NCBI GenBank assembly: GCA_900073065.1
Contig: FJOG01000015.1
Location: 1 to 64,000 of the forward strand
DNA: 64,000 nt
Origin: Phialocephala subalpina
Taxonomy: Eukaryota > Ascomycota > Leotiomycetes > Helotiales > Mollisiaceae
Direction: 5' to 3'
Numbering within the stretch: position 1 is the first letter of the stretch; every line of letters begins with the position of its first letter. Position numbers and translations under genes: made by a program. Below, piece after piece: positions 12,113-22,536 of the stretch. The notes beneath the pieces are model-generated. The model had not been told where the DNA came from. It searched no databases and saw only the letters and a list, made by a program, of their open reading frames with translations.

Positions 12113-13775
12113 AGGCTAACTTATACTCGAATTTAAGCCGCATCCAAGCTTATTTGGATATAACCCTAATAAATAAATCTTATCGAATAAATCTTATAGC
12201 CTCGGCAAATCCATACTAAACGGTTATATAGAGAATTAAATAAATCTTATATAAGATTTATCTAGGAATTATAGTTAATTAAAAAGTACAAGTTAAGTAA
12301 TTTAAATTAGAGCTAATAAATAGCTATTGAACTTCCTTGGCTCTTTTTATAATCCTTGGCCTTTCTCGTAGACTTTTTTATTAAATATAATATAAAAACT
12401 TAAAATAAGTAATTTAAATAATATATTACTAATAGTTTAATAGATTAGCGCTAAATATAATCGCCAAATAATATACTTAAAAACTAATTCCGCTTTCTTC
12501 TTTTTATTCTCCAAAGTTAAAGCCTTTATAATTTCGTTTATAATTTGGATTTATTAAGCGATTAATTAAATAATATCCACGGGTAATATTTAGTTTAATT
12601 AAGCTCGAGTAAAATAATCATTTTTACAATATATAACGCGGTAATAATACGTTAATAATTGCTTTATAATAATAAAGTATATAATTAAAATTAATGCGTT
12701 TTTAAAATACTAGAATCCGTTTATTTTATTCGAAGCCTTAATATAAAACTCGTTTAAAATATTAGCTTATTATTGCATTATTTTCCGGTCTAACGAAGTA
12801 TCGCTATATAATTAGTATGCATTTCTTAAGATAATTTCAATTGCAATTAGGATTCGAACGAAATTAAAATCCTTAGTATTTTTATTACTTATATTAAATT
12901 CTTTTTTCGATAATAATTTATACGAGCTTTAAATCTCCTCGTTTTTTAGTATAAGTATATAATATAAAATCCCTATTAAATCATATAATTATAATACTTT
13001 TTTTAATTTTAAATTTTTAATATTTTAAATTATAATTATTTATTCCTCAAAATCATATTTTATATCCTTGTAATTTTTCTTTAACTTCTCAAATAATTAT
13101 TTCTCAAATTATATCGAGGGAATAAAATTACTAATTTACTCAAATACTTCTCTTTTCTTTTTATTATTTATTATCACAAAGTAATTTATTCTTTTATATT
13201 TTACAAAATATATTTAGAGTTTAAATTCTTTTTATAATGGGTTCGCTTTATAGTTTTTTATTTTAATCTTATAAGTAAACGCTATATATTTCCTTATCTT
13301 AAATAAATAGCAAATATAATACTTATAATCTAATTATAAATAATAAAACCTATCGTAATTAATTAAATACTCGATTAATTAATATTTATTCTCAAATCGA
13401 AGTTTATACTCTTTAAACTCTTTAGGGCTCCTTAAGCCATAACTACTTAAAAGCTTTATAATCGTACTAAGAACCTCGCCCAAAAGTCAATAAAACTTAA
13501 CTCGTAAATATTACTCCTAATTATTATACTCAAAAATAACGCAAAACTTATAAACGCAATATACGATAACCCAATGAATTAGATTATACGAGAATATAAT
13601 CAAACGGAGCGCGTGGCCTAATAAACACTCGTTTATAAAGGGGTCTAAAGAAATTGGTCCCTCACCGAAATAGGCCCTTACCGGAAAGTGCTTTAGTTAA
13701 CCGCGCACGCGCCAATCGCGGCCCCACGTTTCTGGTCCCTCGCCAAGAGACCGCGGCCGTATAAGGGGTAATTGC
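12113..13775 (-). pseudogene. Third helicase copy (C), N-terminal OrsD-like module only, very heavily RIPped
   Basis: The block is collinear with 10345-12110 of copy B. Shared anchors include the TTATACTCGAATTT..GCCGCAT stretch at the 3' side, the AAAGTAATTTATT region, and the CGCGCACGCGCCAATCGC segment upstream of the start. Copy C carries many more C-to-T and G-to-A changes than B over the same interval, so no reading frame longer than a few dozen codons survives. It stops abruptly where copy B begins, so the helicase core is missing. It shows how the array was built: head-to-tail duplication followed by truncation. Confidence 0.75.
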
Positions 13776-16700
13776 GATTTAGGCTAAAAGGGCACGTGTA
13801 ATATACTATAATTGTGGGCTTAAAAGTATCAGATTAACTATTGTTTTATAGTGGTAAGTAGCTTGTATTTATAGGTACTATTAGCCTTGTAGGCTCCCAT
13901 ATTGTAGCCTATAGCGTAGGCTATAGTATAGGTTACAGCGAGTACCTTTAAACTCCAATTACTACTTGTAGGTTATAGCGCAGGCTATAGTATAAACATA
14001 TTGCTGAAGCCCTATAGCCTATGGCCTTAGGCACCTGAAAATCTAATACTCGTTACGACTTGGCTTTAGAGATGGATTGCGGAAAGAGAGGCGCCGCTAT
14101 TGCTTCCTTGGCCTTGAGCTTTTATCCTCCTCGTTAACCTAAGAATTAAACTTATTTAGATATTCACTTTATACGACTCGGTACTTGGTTGGCTTTGTCT
14201 GGCGTCCAGGAAGCTACTGGGTGCGTATTTTACGCAGTTGGAAACGGGGCTTATTAATCTTTAATTGCGTTATACTTGAGAAGAGTTTATTTATATTCGG
14301 TAAGAAGGTTTAATAACAGTAGGATCGTGTTAATCAAAGAGAGGGTACCGGCTTGAAGACTAGCTTTTGTGATTATAGAGATTATAGGGTGCGATATAAT
14401 ACTCGAGGTCGAACCTTGGGAGGATTATTTAACGTAATAATTTAGAGACCTTCTGCAAAGTTAACGCTTTTACACCCTATTATCGACGAGAATTAACGGG
14501 ACAAATTTTGGTAGGGACGAAAGATCCACGTGCGATTTTAATATCGGTATTTATATATTGCTTTTTATAGATATCACGGAGAATAACGTGTAACGGCGGC
14601 AAATTTTAAACCGATTTCCTCCCAATCTTATAAATTGGTCGTCTTATATTACTTTGTCCCATGAGTAGCGTCTCAAGGGCATTAATACGAGCTTTCTAAT
14701 GCTAATTTTCTTTCGAAAAAGTTTTAAAGCGGTTTTCGAGGTGTATTATATACTCAATTGCTTTTAATAATACTATGGCTTTATTGAGTTTTAACTGTAG
14801 GTATATGGGCTTATTATAGTTTGTATTACACCAAAAATGACTTGTTCTTCAAAAGAATCTGTGTATTATAAGTTATATAACAAGTATTTTCCTCCGTTAA
14901 CTCTTTTTAAGTTAATAATATACTAATTACTTGATTTCAAATCGTAGTTATATTAATAGTAAATAGTATTATATTTAATCCTATTTCTTAGCTTTTTACT
15001 TTGCTTCGAAACTAGTTGCCTATTAATATAACCCGTTTGATTTGATAGATTTTGAACTTATTACCCCTTTCCGTTAACTATAAAACTTTCCACTTTTCCG
15101 GAAACTTAAAAGCCTTTTTTGACTTAATGATTACTTCCTTATTTTCGTGCTTATTTTACTTAAATTTCGCCTCGTTCTCGTATAACACTACTTTCCCTAT
15201 CGAGCTAAACTTTATTATACTATCTATCAAGAGATTCCGATAAGTAACTACTATGGCAAAAGCGATTTAATGTGCTCACTTAAGCTAATACTCCCCTCAC
15301 GGGAACCTTTTTAACCGACGTATAAAATAGAATAGAATAATACGTTATCTTCGTTAGCTATTTATCTCACTTACTTATATATGAGATATACATACCAATT
15401 AAACACCAAAAATAGTACCAAAGAATAAACCCTATGCAAAATCGAGATTAAACCCAAAAGTAAGTATATTATCTTTGGTACAAATAGAAAATACGCTATA
15501 ATAAACCAAATAATATATATAGTAATAATAATCGACTTAAAAATCTCAAAATATAGCGCTTAACGAGTTATAATTTGAGTTTTAAAGCGAATTTATACTA
15601 TAATTACTAATAGGACGAATTACCAAAGAACTAATAGTAGAAGTATTTCGTTATTACCGGTATAAGTTTATAGTTTTTGAGAGGGAGAAGGAATTAGAGA
15701 ACGCAAAATTTTAGAGAGGCTTACATGAGGACAAAGGTATTGTCGATAGGGAAGTACATGAAGCTGGTAAATGCGTATAGGCTCGACTTAGCCTTAAGAG
15801 CCGAGATAAACCCCTAGAGGAAGATAACGGCTTCGAAAAGCGATTTTTTGAGTGGCGTTAATATCTTGCGGCTATTACTAAGAGATTTCTATGAAAATCA
15901 ATCTTAATGTGAATTATGATACTCCGGGCTACGTTTTGGAGTGTTAACGATGATATGAAGCCGTATTATGTTCTAGTGCTTAGGCATTAGCGTATTACTA
16001 TTTACTGATAAAATATTCGAGAAACCTACTCTTACGCTATACACGTGTTTAGGCCTAAGAATCGTGGCTAAGTAAAATATAGCGAGCCCGGACGTGAACA
16101 TAGTAAATTATATCTCGGCTAATATATATTACTAAGTACTAAAACACGCGGACCCTCTCGTTGTACCGGCGTAACTCCCGGATTATATTCTTTTCTTCTC
16201 TGAGTGTCTTCAAAATTTAAAGATAGGACCTTTCCTTAAATACTCCGAATTTTGAAAAGACTTTAAACGTCGCGATTAAACAGGGGGGGACAGTGAAAGC
16301 GGCGATCGGTGGCGTAAGTAAAACGATCGATAGTATGATCAACCACACTCTTTTTTTTGTTACTAAGTGGTCTCCTTAGGGACAAATAGTTGAAGAAAGT
16401 GACATATGGATAACGACTTCATAGACCTGCCAAAAAAAAAACAGTGATTCCAAAACTATAGATTCGTCTCGTGACAGGGTGCGTCTCGGGATGCAGGGAC
16501 AGACGTTAGTATGGAAGTGTGCAAGTGGTGGGGCTGTGCACGTGCTGATGACTAACAGTAGTACCCTTCTGATCTTAGTGTCTGGGCCTTTTCCTAGCTG
16601 CGTTCCCAGGGAACCGCACCGACACGTAGGGGCTGTCACGAGACCATCGCGGAACTGGAGAAATCGAACCCATGTAAATAGTACTAGTGCCCTTTAGGCT

Positions 16701-16842
16701 TAGCCGGGCGGAATAGACCTTCATCATCATCAACCGCACCGACGGCCACGAGTAGTTCGTACAGCAAGACCCTGCCATAACAACTCATTGCTGCCATTTC
16801 ATCAAGGACGACCGACAGGGGACTTATTAGACAGTATTTCTA
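13776..16842. other. Degraded AT-rich region without a readable gene
   Basis: From 13.86 to 14.02 kb there is a cluster of short direct and inverted TAGGCTATAG-type motifs. From 14.0 to 16.3 kb the DNA is rich in TpA, and every frame is broken. A stretch near 15.65-15.85 kb on the plus strand and one near 14.0-14.3 kb on the minus strand keep short codon-like runs, but I could not assign them. A purine-rich tract (AGGGGGGGACAG) near 16285 recalls the end of an LTR element, but no LTR pair was seen. From about 16.3 kb the composition returns to normal; this is the upstream region of the NLR gene. Confidence 0.5.
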
Positions 16843-19764
16843 ATGCCATTCTTTCTCTCTTGGCGCCGAAAGCGTAGCGCAAAGGGCTCCGTGCCGGTCA
16901 AAGACGACCAGGGCGAGGCCAACGCGAAGACACTACCGGAGCCTTCCACGGGTACGAAATTTTCTCAAAAGAACTTGCTAGCCAAACTGAATAAAGCTCT
17001 AACGAGAGAAGTCCAACCTCTGGCCGCGGCATTGATTGAGGCACCGGCGACTGCCGCTGAGAACCGTCTGGCGGGGACGCCCGCCAGCCAGCCAACCTGC
17101 TCGCCACCTTTTTGTCCGCGAGACCTATGGCGTGAGGCCATGGATATGCTGCCGACGCCGATACGGCAGGAACTCAGGAAGGAAGATTCGGAAGAAAAGT
17201 CCTCAGACGAGCAAGTTGCCGAGCTAGTCACCACTGTCAAGTCCAAGCCGGCGGAATGTGAGGCGAAATCCTGGAAATTTCGAGTCGGAGATCATGAAAT
17301 CGTCCTGCGTGATGTGGCGGCCAGCATCGTCAACAGCCTGACGCAGATTGGGGATATTGCGGTACAATTCGCACCACCCCAAGCTAGCATACCCTGGTCT
17401 GTGGTTAAGGCCGTTATGCAGGTATGTTTCTCTAGTTTTCCTCGATAGCAGTTGCTGAATCCACTGCTCCCAGATTCCCGTGATCGAATCGGCACAAATG
17501 TGTCTATTGCTCACGAGCACCGAAAAGATTGTCCGGATCATCAATCGCGGACAGGTGTACGAGTTGGTCTACACGCCGGAGAATACTCCGAAACCCGCCT
17601 TGGAAAATCTTCAGGATGTCCTGGTGAATCTCTACAGCGCGTGCTTGAAGCTGCTTGCGAATTCGTCAAAACTCTTCTCAAAGAGCACTGCCGCACAAAC
17701 TGTGTACGCGATTCTACATCCGGGAAAGGCCGACAGTCTGTTTTTGGACTTAGCAGAGCTGGAACTCAAGCTTAGCTACGAAGTTGAAGCGTGCGAAGGC
17801 GGACGGAGTGCTGCTGCTGATGATTATTTAACGCGTTTGCTTCGTAACCTAGATGCTCCACTGGCCCGTGTAGATACGCGAGTATGTACTCTCCTAGAAC
17901 ATTTGGACGAAGAAAAGCAACGTGAACTACTTGACTGGATCTCAAAGATTCCATTTGGGAAGCACCACGACGAAGTGACGGAGTCTAGGACGCTTGGCAC
18001 GTGTGAATGGCTCTTACAACATGATAGATTTCGCGAATGGGAGCAAACGAGCTCGTCAGTAATCCTATGGCTCCAAGGGTCCGGTAAGTACCCGTGCTTC
18101 TCTGGAGTTTTGTTTATCTTCATTTTGGAATCGAGCTAATCTTTGCCAGCTGGCTCTGGTAAGACCTTCCTCACGTCCATGGTCGTCGATCATGTACGGG
18201 GTCTTTTAAGCAGAACCCCAAATCATGAAGGCTTTGCTTTCTTCTACTGTAATCGGAACGAAGACCTGCTGTCCGAATCCAAGAGACCTCTCAAGGTCTT
18301 TATTTCAAGTCGGCCTGCTCCTGACATCCGGATGCGCTTTGCTTCTCAACCGAACATCGAAATTCAGGCCACCGACAATCAGAACGACATTGAAAAATTC
18401 GTCAATGAGGAAATTGATAAGCCAAGACTATGGGGACCTATTTCCTCTTCACTTCGAAGTAACATTGTCAAGGTCCTTCACGAACGCAGCCAGGGAATGT
18501 AAGATTCATCTGCCTGAGAAGGATTAAGGATTTAGAATTTAGCTCACACCAAACTAGGTTCCAGTGGGCAAATTTGCAGATTAAGCAGTTACTCGAGCTA
18601 CCAACCGAAGAAGATATCCAGAGCAGGCTTGGGAAACTGCCAATTGGGCTTACGGCAGCCTACGACGAGATTTATGATAAAGTTGCGAAACACGAACATG
18701 CGAAAGCCCGCGTAGATCGCGCCTGCATATGGGTAATGAGTGCATTCGAACCACTCACCAGTGAAGTGCTTCTACAGGCAATTCGCGTCGACTCTCATAG
18801 CGATAACATCGACTTAGCTGACTGTATTACGGAATCATCCTTGCAAGCTTTATGCAATAATCTACTTGTTCTCGATTCACAACGAAACGTCTGGAGATTC
18901 GCGCATCTCTCTGTAAGAGAATATTTTGAGGAAAACCACTGCAACCGTCAGCAGGCTCACTGTCGTGTTGCCAAAGTTTGCCTTAAGATTCTTCTCAAGG
19001 TCTACGAGAATTCGGATATACGCCAGTATAACAGCTTGGGTTACAAGGATGACCCGCAATCACAGGAGATCTTTGATAAGGAACGATTTCGGGATTATGT
19101 CGATTTGCATGGGATATATCACGTCAAAGCCTATGAAGATCTACTAACGAAAGAGGCAGGCGCAGACTCCATGCTCTCCCGCCTATTGAAAGCCTTTCTT
19201 CAATCTCCGAGCGAAAGCAGTGTTCAGTATCAACAATGGTTTCGCCAATTTAGCTATCTCACCTCCCACTGGAGGTATTCAGCTTATCAACCGAAGATTG
19301 ATATTCATGATATCGAAGATCCAAATCTTAGCATTTACGGAATGTGCCGCTTCTCATTTTACTTCCTCGTGTGGGATTGGTGGAACTGCGCAGAAATTGA
19401 CATCTGGCAGACGAACAAGCGTGGCGACAACCTTCTCGTCTTAACTGCTCTTGCGGGCTGTAAACCAATTTGCGAGCATCTCATACAAAAACGAAAATTG
19501 CCAGTAGATGCGCTATCGAATCGTGGGCGCTACGGCAGTGCCCTCGCAGCAGCGGCGTCAATAGGAAATACTGAGACTATTGACTTCTTGATTCAGAACA
19601 ATGCGAATGTGAATTTGCACATTCAGGCTGGAGACTTTGGAAGCGCCCTCACAGCAGCAGCAACACAAGGACGCGTTGAGATTGTCGAGCTTTTCGTTGA
19701 AAAGGGCGCAAATGTTAACATGGTGCTCCAGACGGGGCTCTACAGCAGCGGTACTTTGTTATAA
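16843..19764 (+). CDS. NACHT-ankyrin NLR-like (STAND) protein lacking the Walker B segment
   Basis: Four exons give 914 codons: 16843-17421, 17474-18083, 18150-18498 and 18558-19764, with canonical GT-AG introns of 52, 66 and 59 bp whose phases agree. The N-terminus (residues about 140-390) matches the N-terminal domain of fungal NACHT proteins (QASIPWSVVKAVMQ, then GKHHDEV..SRTLGTCEWLL). The P-loop, LQGSAGSGKTFLT, is restored by splicing intron 2. FAFFYCNRNED is followed at once by SESKRPLKVFISSRPAPD. In relatives some 80 residues, including the Walker B/LDALDEC segment, lie between these, so an in-frame deletion is inferred. The helical-arm part (LERSQGMFQWA-type) spans intron 3. The C-terminus has only two ankyrin-like units and ends at GLYSSGTLL, which looks like a truncation. 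Such proteins control non-self recognition and regulated cell death in fungi. ATP hydrolysis is probably impaired. Confidence 0.82.
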
Positions 19765-20335
19765 TTTGTTCTAATTAAGGCCATGAGGCAGTCAGGTGAC
19801 GACCACGATGTCATAGCATAAGTTTGGGGGTCCTCTTTGTCACTGATTGAGCTATTATAACTTTTTAATGTGACGAATATTCACAACCCACGAGTGACTC
19901 AGGCAGCCCAGGTGATCAAGTAGATTTAGGTGACTGGATTGACCTATGTGATTCAGACAACTTGGTTGAATTAGTTGATTTTGATGAACTAGGTGCATTT
20001 TTTTCATAATCAAAATGCAAAGGAAGGATATGTAAGCGTATACATTCCAACTAAAACGTATCTCTTGCAGGAGTTTCCATTATATAGGTGTTTGATTGAT
20101 TCTAGAAGCTAGATGAAGCTCGATTCAAAATTGAGAGGTAATTGGCAACTTTATCAACTTTCCTCAAATCCCTATAGAAAGATCGCTAGGACCTCATTAC
20201 GACCAGAAAGTATAAAAGGCCGATCTCAAAAATTCAGTAAAAGAAATTCACTATTATTTACTATTATTGACTACTCTCTATTCTTATTTCATACCCTAGC
20301 TATAGTCTATAAATTCCAGTAAGTATAAGTGGTCT
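19765..20335. other. Intergenic, NLR to RelA/SpoT gene
   Basis: This AT-rich spacer separates converging genes. From about 19890 to 19990 it has loosely repeated GGTGAnnnAG/TTGATT words. No gene or RNA was recognised. Decayed ankyrin sequence after the NLR stop was looked for and not found. Confidence 0.4.
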
Positions 20336-21460
20336 TCATTCACTAATATACGAAAAGGCTACGGAATCCGGATCCTTTAACGCTAGTTGGAAATACTTAT
20401 CGCTAAGTTTTGGGTCATTTCGTAACATAGTGTAAAAAAGTTTAACACCATTATTTGAAAGCTCAGCCAAGTTCGCGGCGTTAGGATCGGTATCAAGCAC
20501 TGCCAACTCGTTGACGAAAGTCTTAAGGCTCTGGAAAGTCTGTTGGTGTTTCTGCTTTGCATCCTCCGCTTCTTTCTTTGCATCCTCTAGACTTCGTGCC
20601 AGTTCCTTAAGCATGATGTCGGTTGTAATTGCCAGACCATTAATGGCGTCGATCATTCGCTTCATAGTCGATGTGGCAAGAATATCGTCGGGCTTTTTGT
20701 AGATGATATTGTGTTGCACCTCAGCCCAGGCTTGTGATACCACCGTTCCGACCTGTACTTCGAACTTGAGCGACTTAAAATTCTCATGCATCCCTGTTCT
20801 GACCGACTCGAGACTGAACCCTAGAGGATCCTTCCATTTGACGACCATTTGCCATGACTCGTATCCAGAGTGGTTCCAGAACTCAATGGCATTGTTGGCA
20901 TCTACGGTGTACCACCGCCCACGCCCATATTGACGCACGTCCGTTTCGCGCGAGGTAGGTAATCGCCCTTCTGTGACAGTCCCGAAGGAATGTATTTGTT
21001 TGAAGCTCTCTTTCATTTTCTTTTCAACCTTGGCCACATCGGTAGGAAAGTACAGCCCGATGCGGACCCCAGCAAGATCCCCCATATCAGGATGTTCGTA
21101 AATATCGTTGCCCTTCACAACCCAGTCTCGAAAGTTGAGTTTTAAGCTGCTATCGTTTTTCAGATCTTTCAATTTTTTCCGCAGAGACTCGGGATCCTTT
21201 ATTCTACCATGCACGGCTCCCTTGACGTCTATGCTCTTCAGTAAGAGCTCGCAATGATTTCTGGCATGTGCCAGTAGCTCCTCGAACTGCCCCTGCGTCC
21301 GCTGCTCCACATATGAGGAGACAAAAGAAGAGGTTTTGTTGTCGTATAGTTCGGAATCGACCTTTTCCTGGGCGTTCTGGGCCTGGGAGTCGCCGTGGCC
21401 TTGAGTTTCTTTGTACAGATCATTGTAGTCGTGCATCTGGGAGTTGTTGGACGAACCCAT
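20336..21460 (-). CDS. RelA/SpoT-domain protein (fungal small alarmone-synthetase-like)
   Basis: One exon of 374 codons. The ATG at 21460 is preferred because it has a good context (A at -3, G at +4), while the frame upstream has no ATG. The RelA/SpoT nucleotidyltransferase core spans residues about 80-256: GRIKDPESLRKKL (85-97), GDLAGVRIGLYFP (127-139, with the likely metal-binding Asp128), NHSGYESW (196-203), and FEVQVGT..QAWAEVQHNIIYK (233-255, with the likely catalytic Glu234). In bacterial enzymes the third and fourth motifs read GYRSLH and EIQIRT/WASLEH; here Arg, His and one Glu are replaced. The tail (about 285-315) is a charged, coiled-coil-like helix. Bacterial relatives transfer pyrophosphate from ATP to GTP, GDP, ATP or tRNA; the fungal substrate is unknown. 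It is divergent from the HET gene at 22537. Function here is inference; the domain call is solid. Confidence 0.8.
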   Translation of the reverse strand: MGSSNNSQMHDYNDLYKETQGHGDSQAQNAQEKVDSELYDNKTSSFVSSYVEQRTQGQFEELLAHARNHCELLLKSIDVKGAVHGRIKDPESLRKKLKDLKNDSSLKLNFRDWVVKGNDIYEHPDMGDLAGVRIGLYFPTDVAKVEKKMKESFKQIHSFGTVTEGRLPTSRETDVRQYGRGRWYTVDANNAIEFWNHSGYESWQMVVKWKDPLGFSLESVRTGMHENFKSLKFEVQVGTVVSQAWAEVQHNIIYKKPDDILATSTMKRMIDAINGLAITTDIMLKELARSLEDAKKEAEDAKQKHQQTFQSLKTFVNELAVLDTDPNAANLAELSNNGVKLFYTMLRNDPKLSDKYFQLALKDPDSVAFSYISE

Positions 21461-22536
21461 GGTTAGGTAAAAATCGAAAATCCGTAAAGAATGTTGGGTG
21501 GTTCCACTGCTTGCGGTGCTGGCTCGGGCCTCTAACAGACCGACAGACCGACAGACCGACAGAGAAGAGATTTCCAACTTTGATACGGAACCTGAACCGA
21601 CGAGATAGAACTATGGTGCCAGAATACGAGTGGCGACTTGAAAGTTTATGAGTGGCTGGGAAGATTCAGATACATGGACATGCGGCCAAAGTTTTTGTTG
21701 AAGCTGTTCCGATCAGGAGAGATCTAGGGACAGCGGTAATGAATCATAAAACCCATTTTTCCCTACCTGAAGTGGTGGAAGCTTTATATAGACAGCTCAG
21801 GTATATGATGTACATGAGCGAGCCTCGCCGATTTCAAAGCAGAGATTTGGGACTGCATATGCAGCAGCTCTGGTCTTCCAAAATCAACCGAGAGACGGAA
21901 AACTACAATCACTGCGCCCCAATAAGAACTGGGCAGTAGAGGCTTAGCGATGGCACAATGGCTGTGATGGAAATACAGCTCCAAGCCTCAGCTGCTTCAA
22001 TTTGGCCACCAGATGGCACATACTGGAGTGAGGACCACTGAGAATCAAGCCAATGTGTGGTTATTAAGAAATTTCAGAATGGAATTATGTTCTAAAATTA
22101 GGGGCACGGCATGAGACTGTAGCTGATTGGTTTAAGGAACGAATACCTGCAATCTATAGGTATGCAGCTGGACCACCTCAATTTATTCCTGCTTCTCTCA
22201 CCGATACTCTGTTGCTTGCCATTCAGGCTATGCAATAAAATGACAAATCAATTTTAAGGTATGCAGTTGGACCACCTCAATTTATTCCTGCTTCTCTCAC
22301 CGATACTCTGTTGCTTGCCATTCAGGCTATGCAATAAGATGATAAATAAATTCTAAGGTATTTGGCTGTCACGCTGAAAGAATGGTGAAGTCGATTTTGA
22401 GCCTCATGTAGGCTGGATTAATAAGCAATGCATTTAGCTTTGTCTTCATCTTGTAGCTCTTCCAGTTTTATGTAATAGCGATAGCGATCAAGGTTCACGA
22501 ACCTGTCTTTAATTACGGCACAGGACTGAGGCCACT
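21461..22536. other. Divergent intergenic region between RelA/SpoT and HET genes
   Basis: A short GACCGACA microsatellite (about 21538-21562) sits just upstream of the RelA/SpoT start. An ORF fragment without an ATG (about 22075-22239, containing ADWFKERIPAIYRYAAGPPQ) ends inside the 99-bp tandem repeat; I do not recognise it. The region probably holds both promoters. Confidence 0.4.
22159..22356. repeat. 99-bp tandem duplication (two units)
   Basis: Units 22159-22257 and 22258-22356 are nearly identical, each opening with GGTATGCAG(C/T)TGGACCACC and ending with a TGCAATAA(A/G)ATGA..AAATTNTAA tail. They differ at a handful of positions. The duplication lies about 180 bp upstream of the HET start codon. 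Confidence 0.9.

Noticed and set aside
1..13775. Telomeric TTAGGG tracts, CRISPR arrays, rRNA or tRNA genes
   Set aside because: None were seen by eye; the minisatellite units are direct repeats without spacers and belong to a fungal genome.
15640..16290. Possible end of an LTR retrotransposon (purine tract AGGGGGGGACAG and codon-like runs)
   Set aside because: No LTR pair, primer-binding site or reverse-transcriptase motif could be found; the reading frames are too broken.
16376..16778. Overlapping frames of 67-87 codons on both strands before the NLR gene
   Set aside because: No motif, opposite-strand shadows of each other, and located in the probable promoter.
21461..21577. Longer N-terminus for the RelA/SpoT protein
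   Set aside because: The upstream frame starts with TTG and covers the GACCGACA microsatellite; the ATG at 21460 has a strong context.
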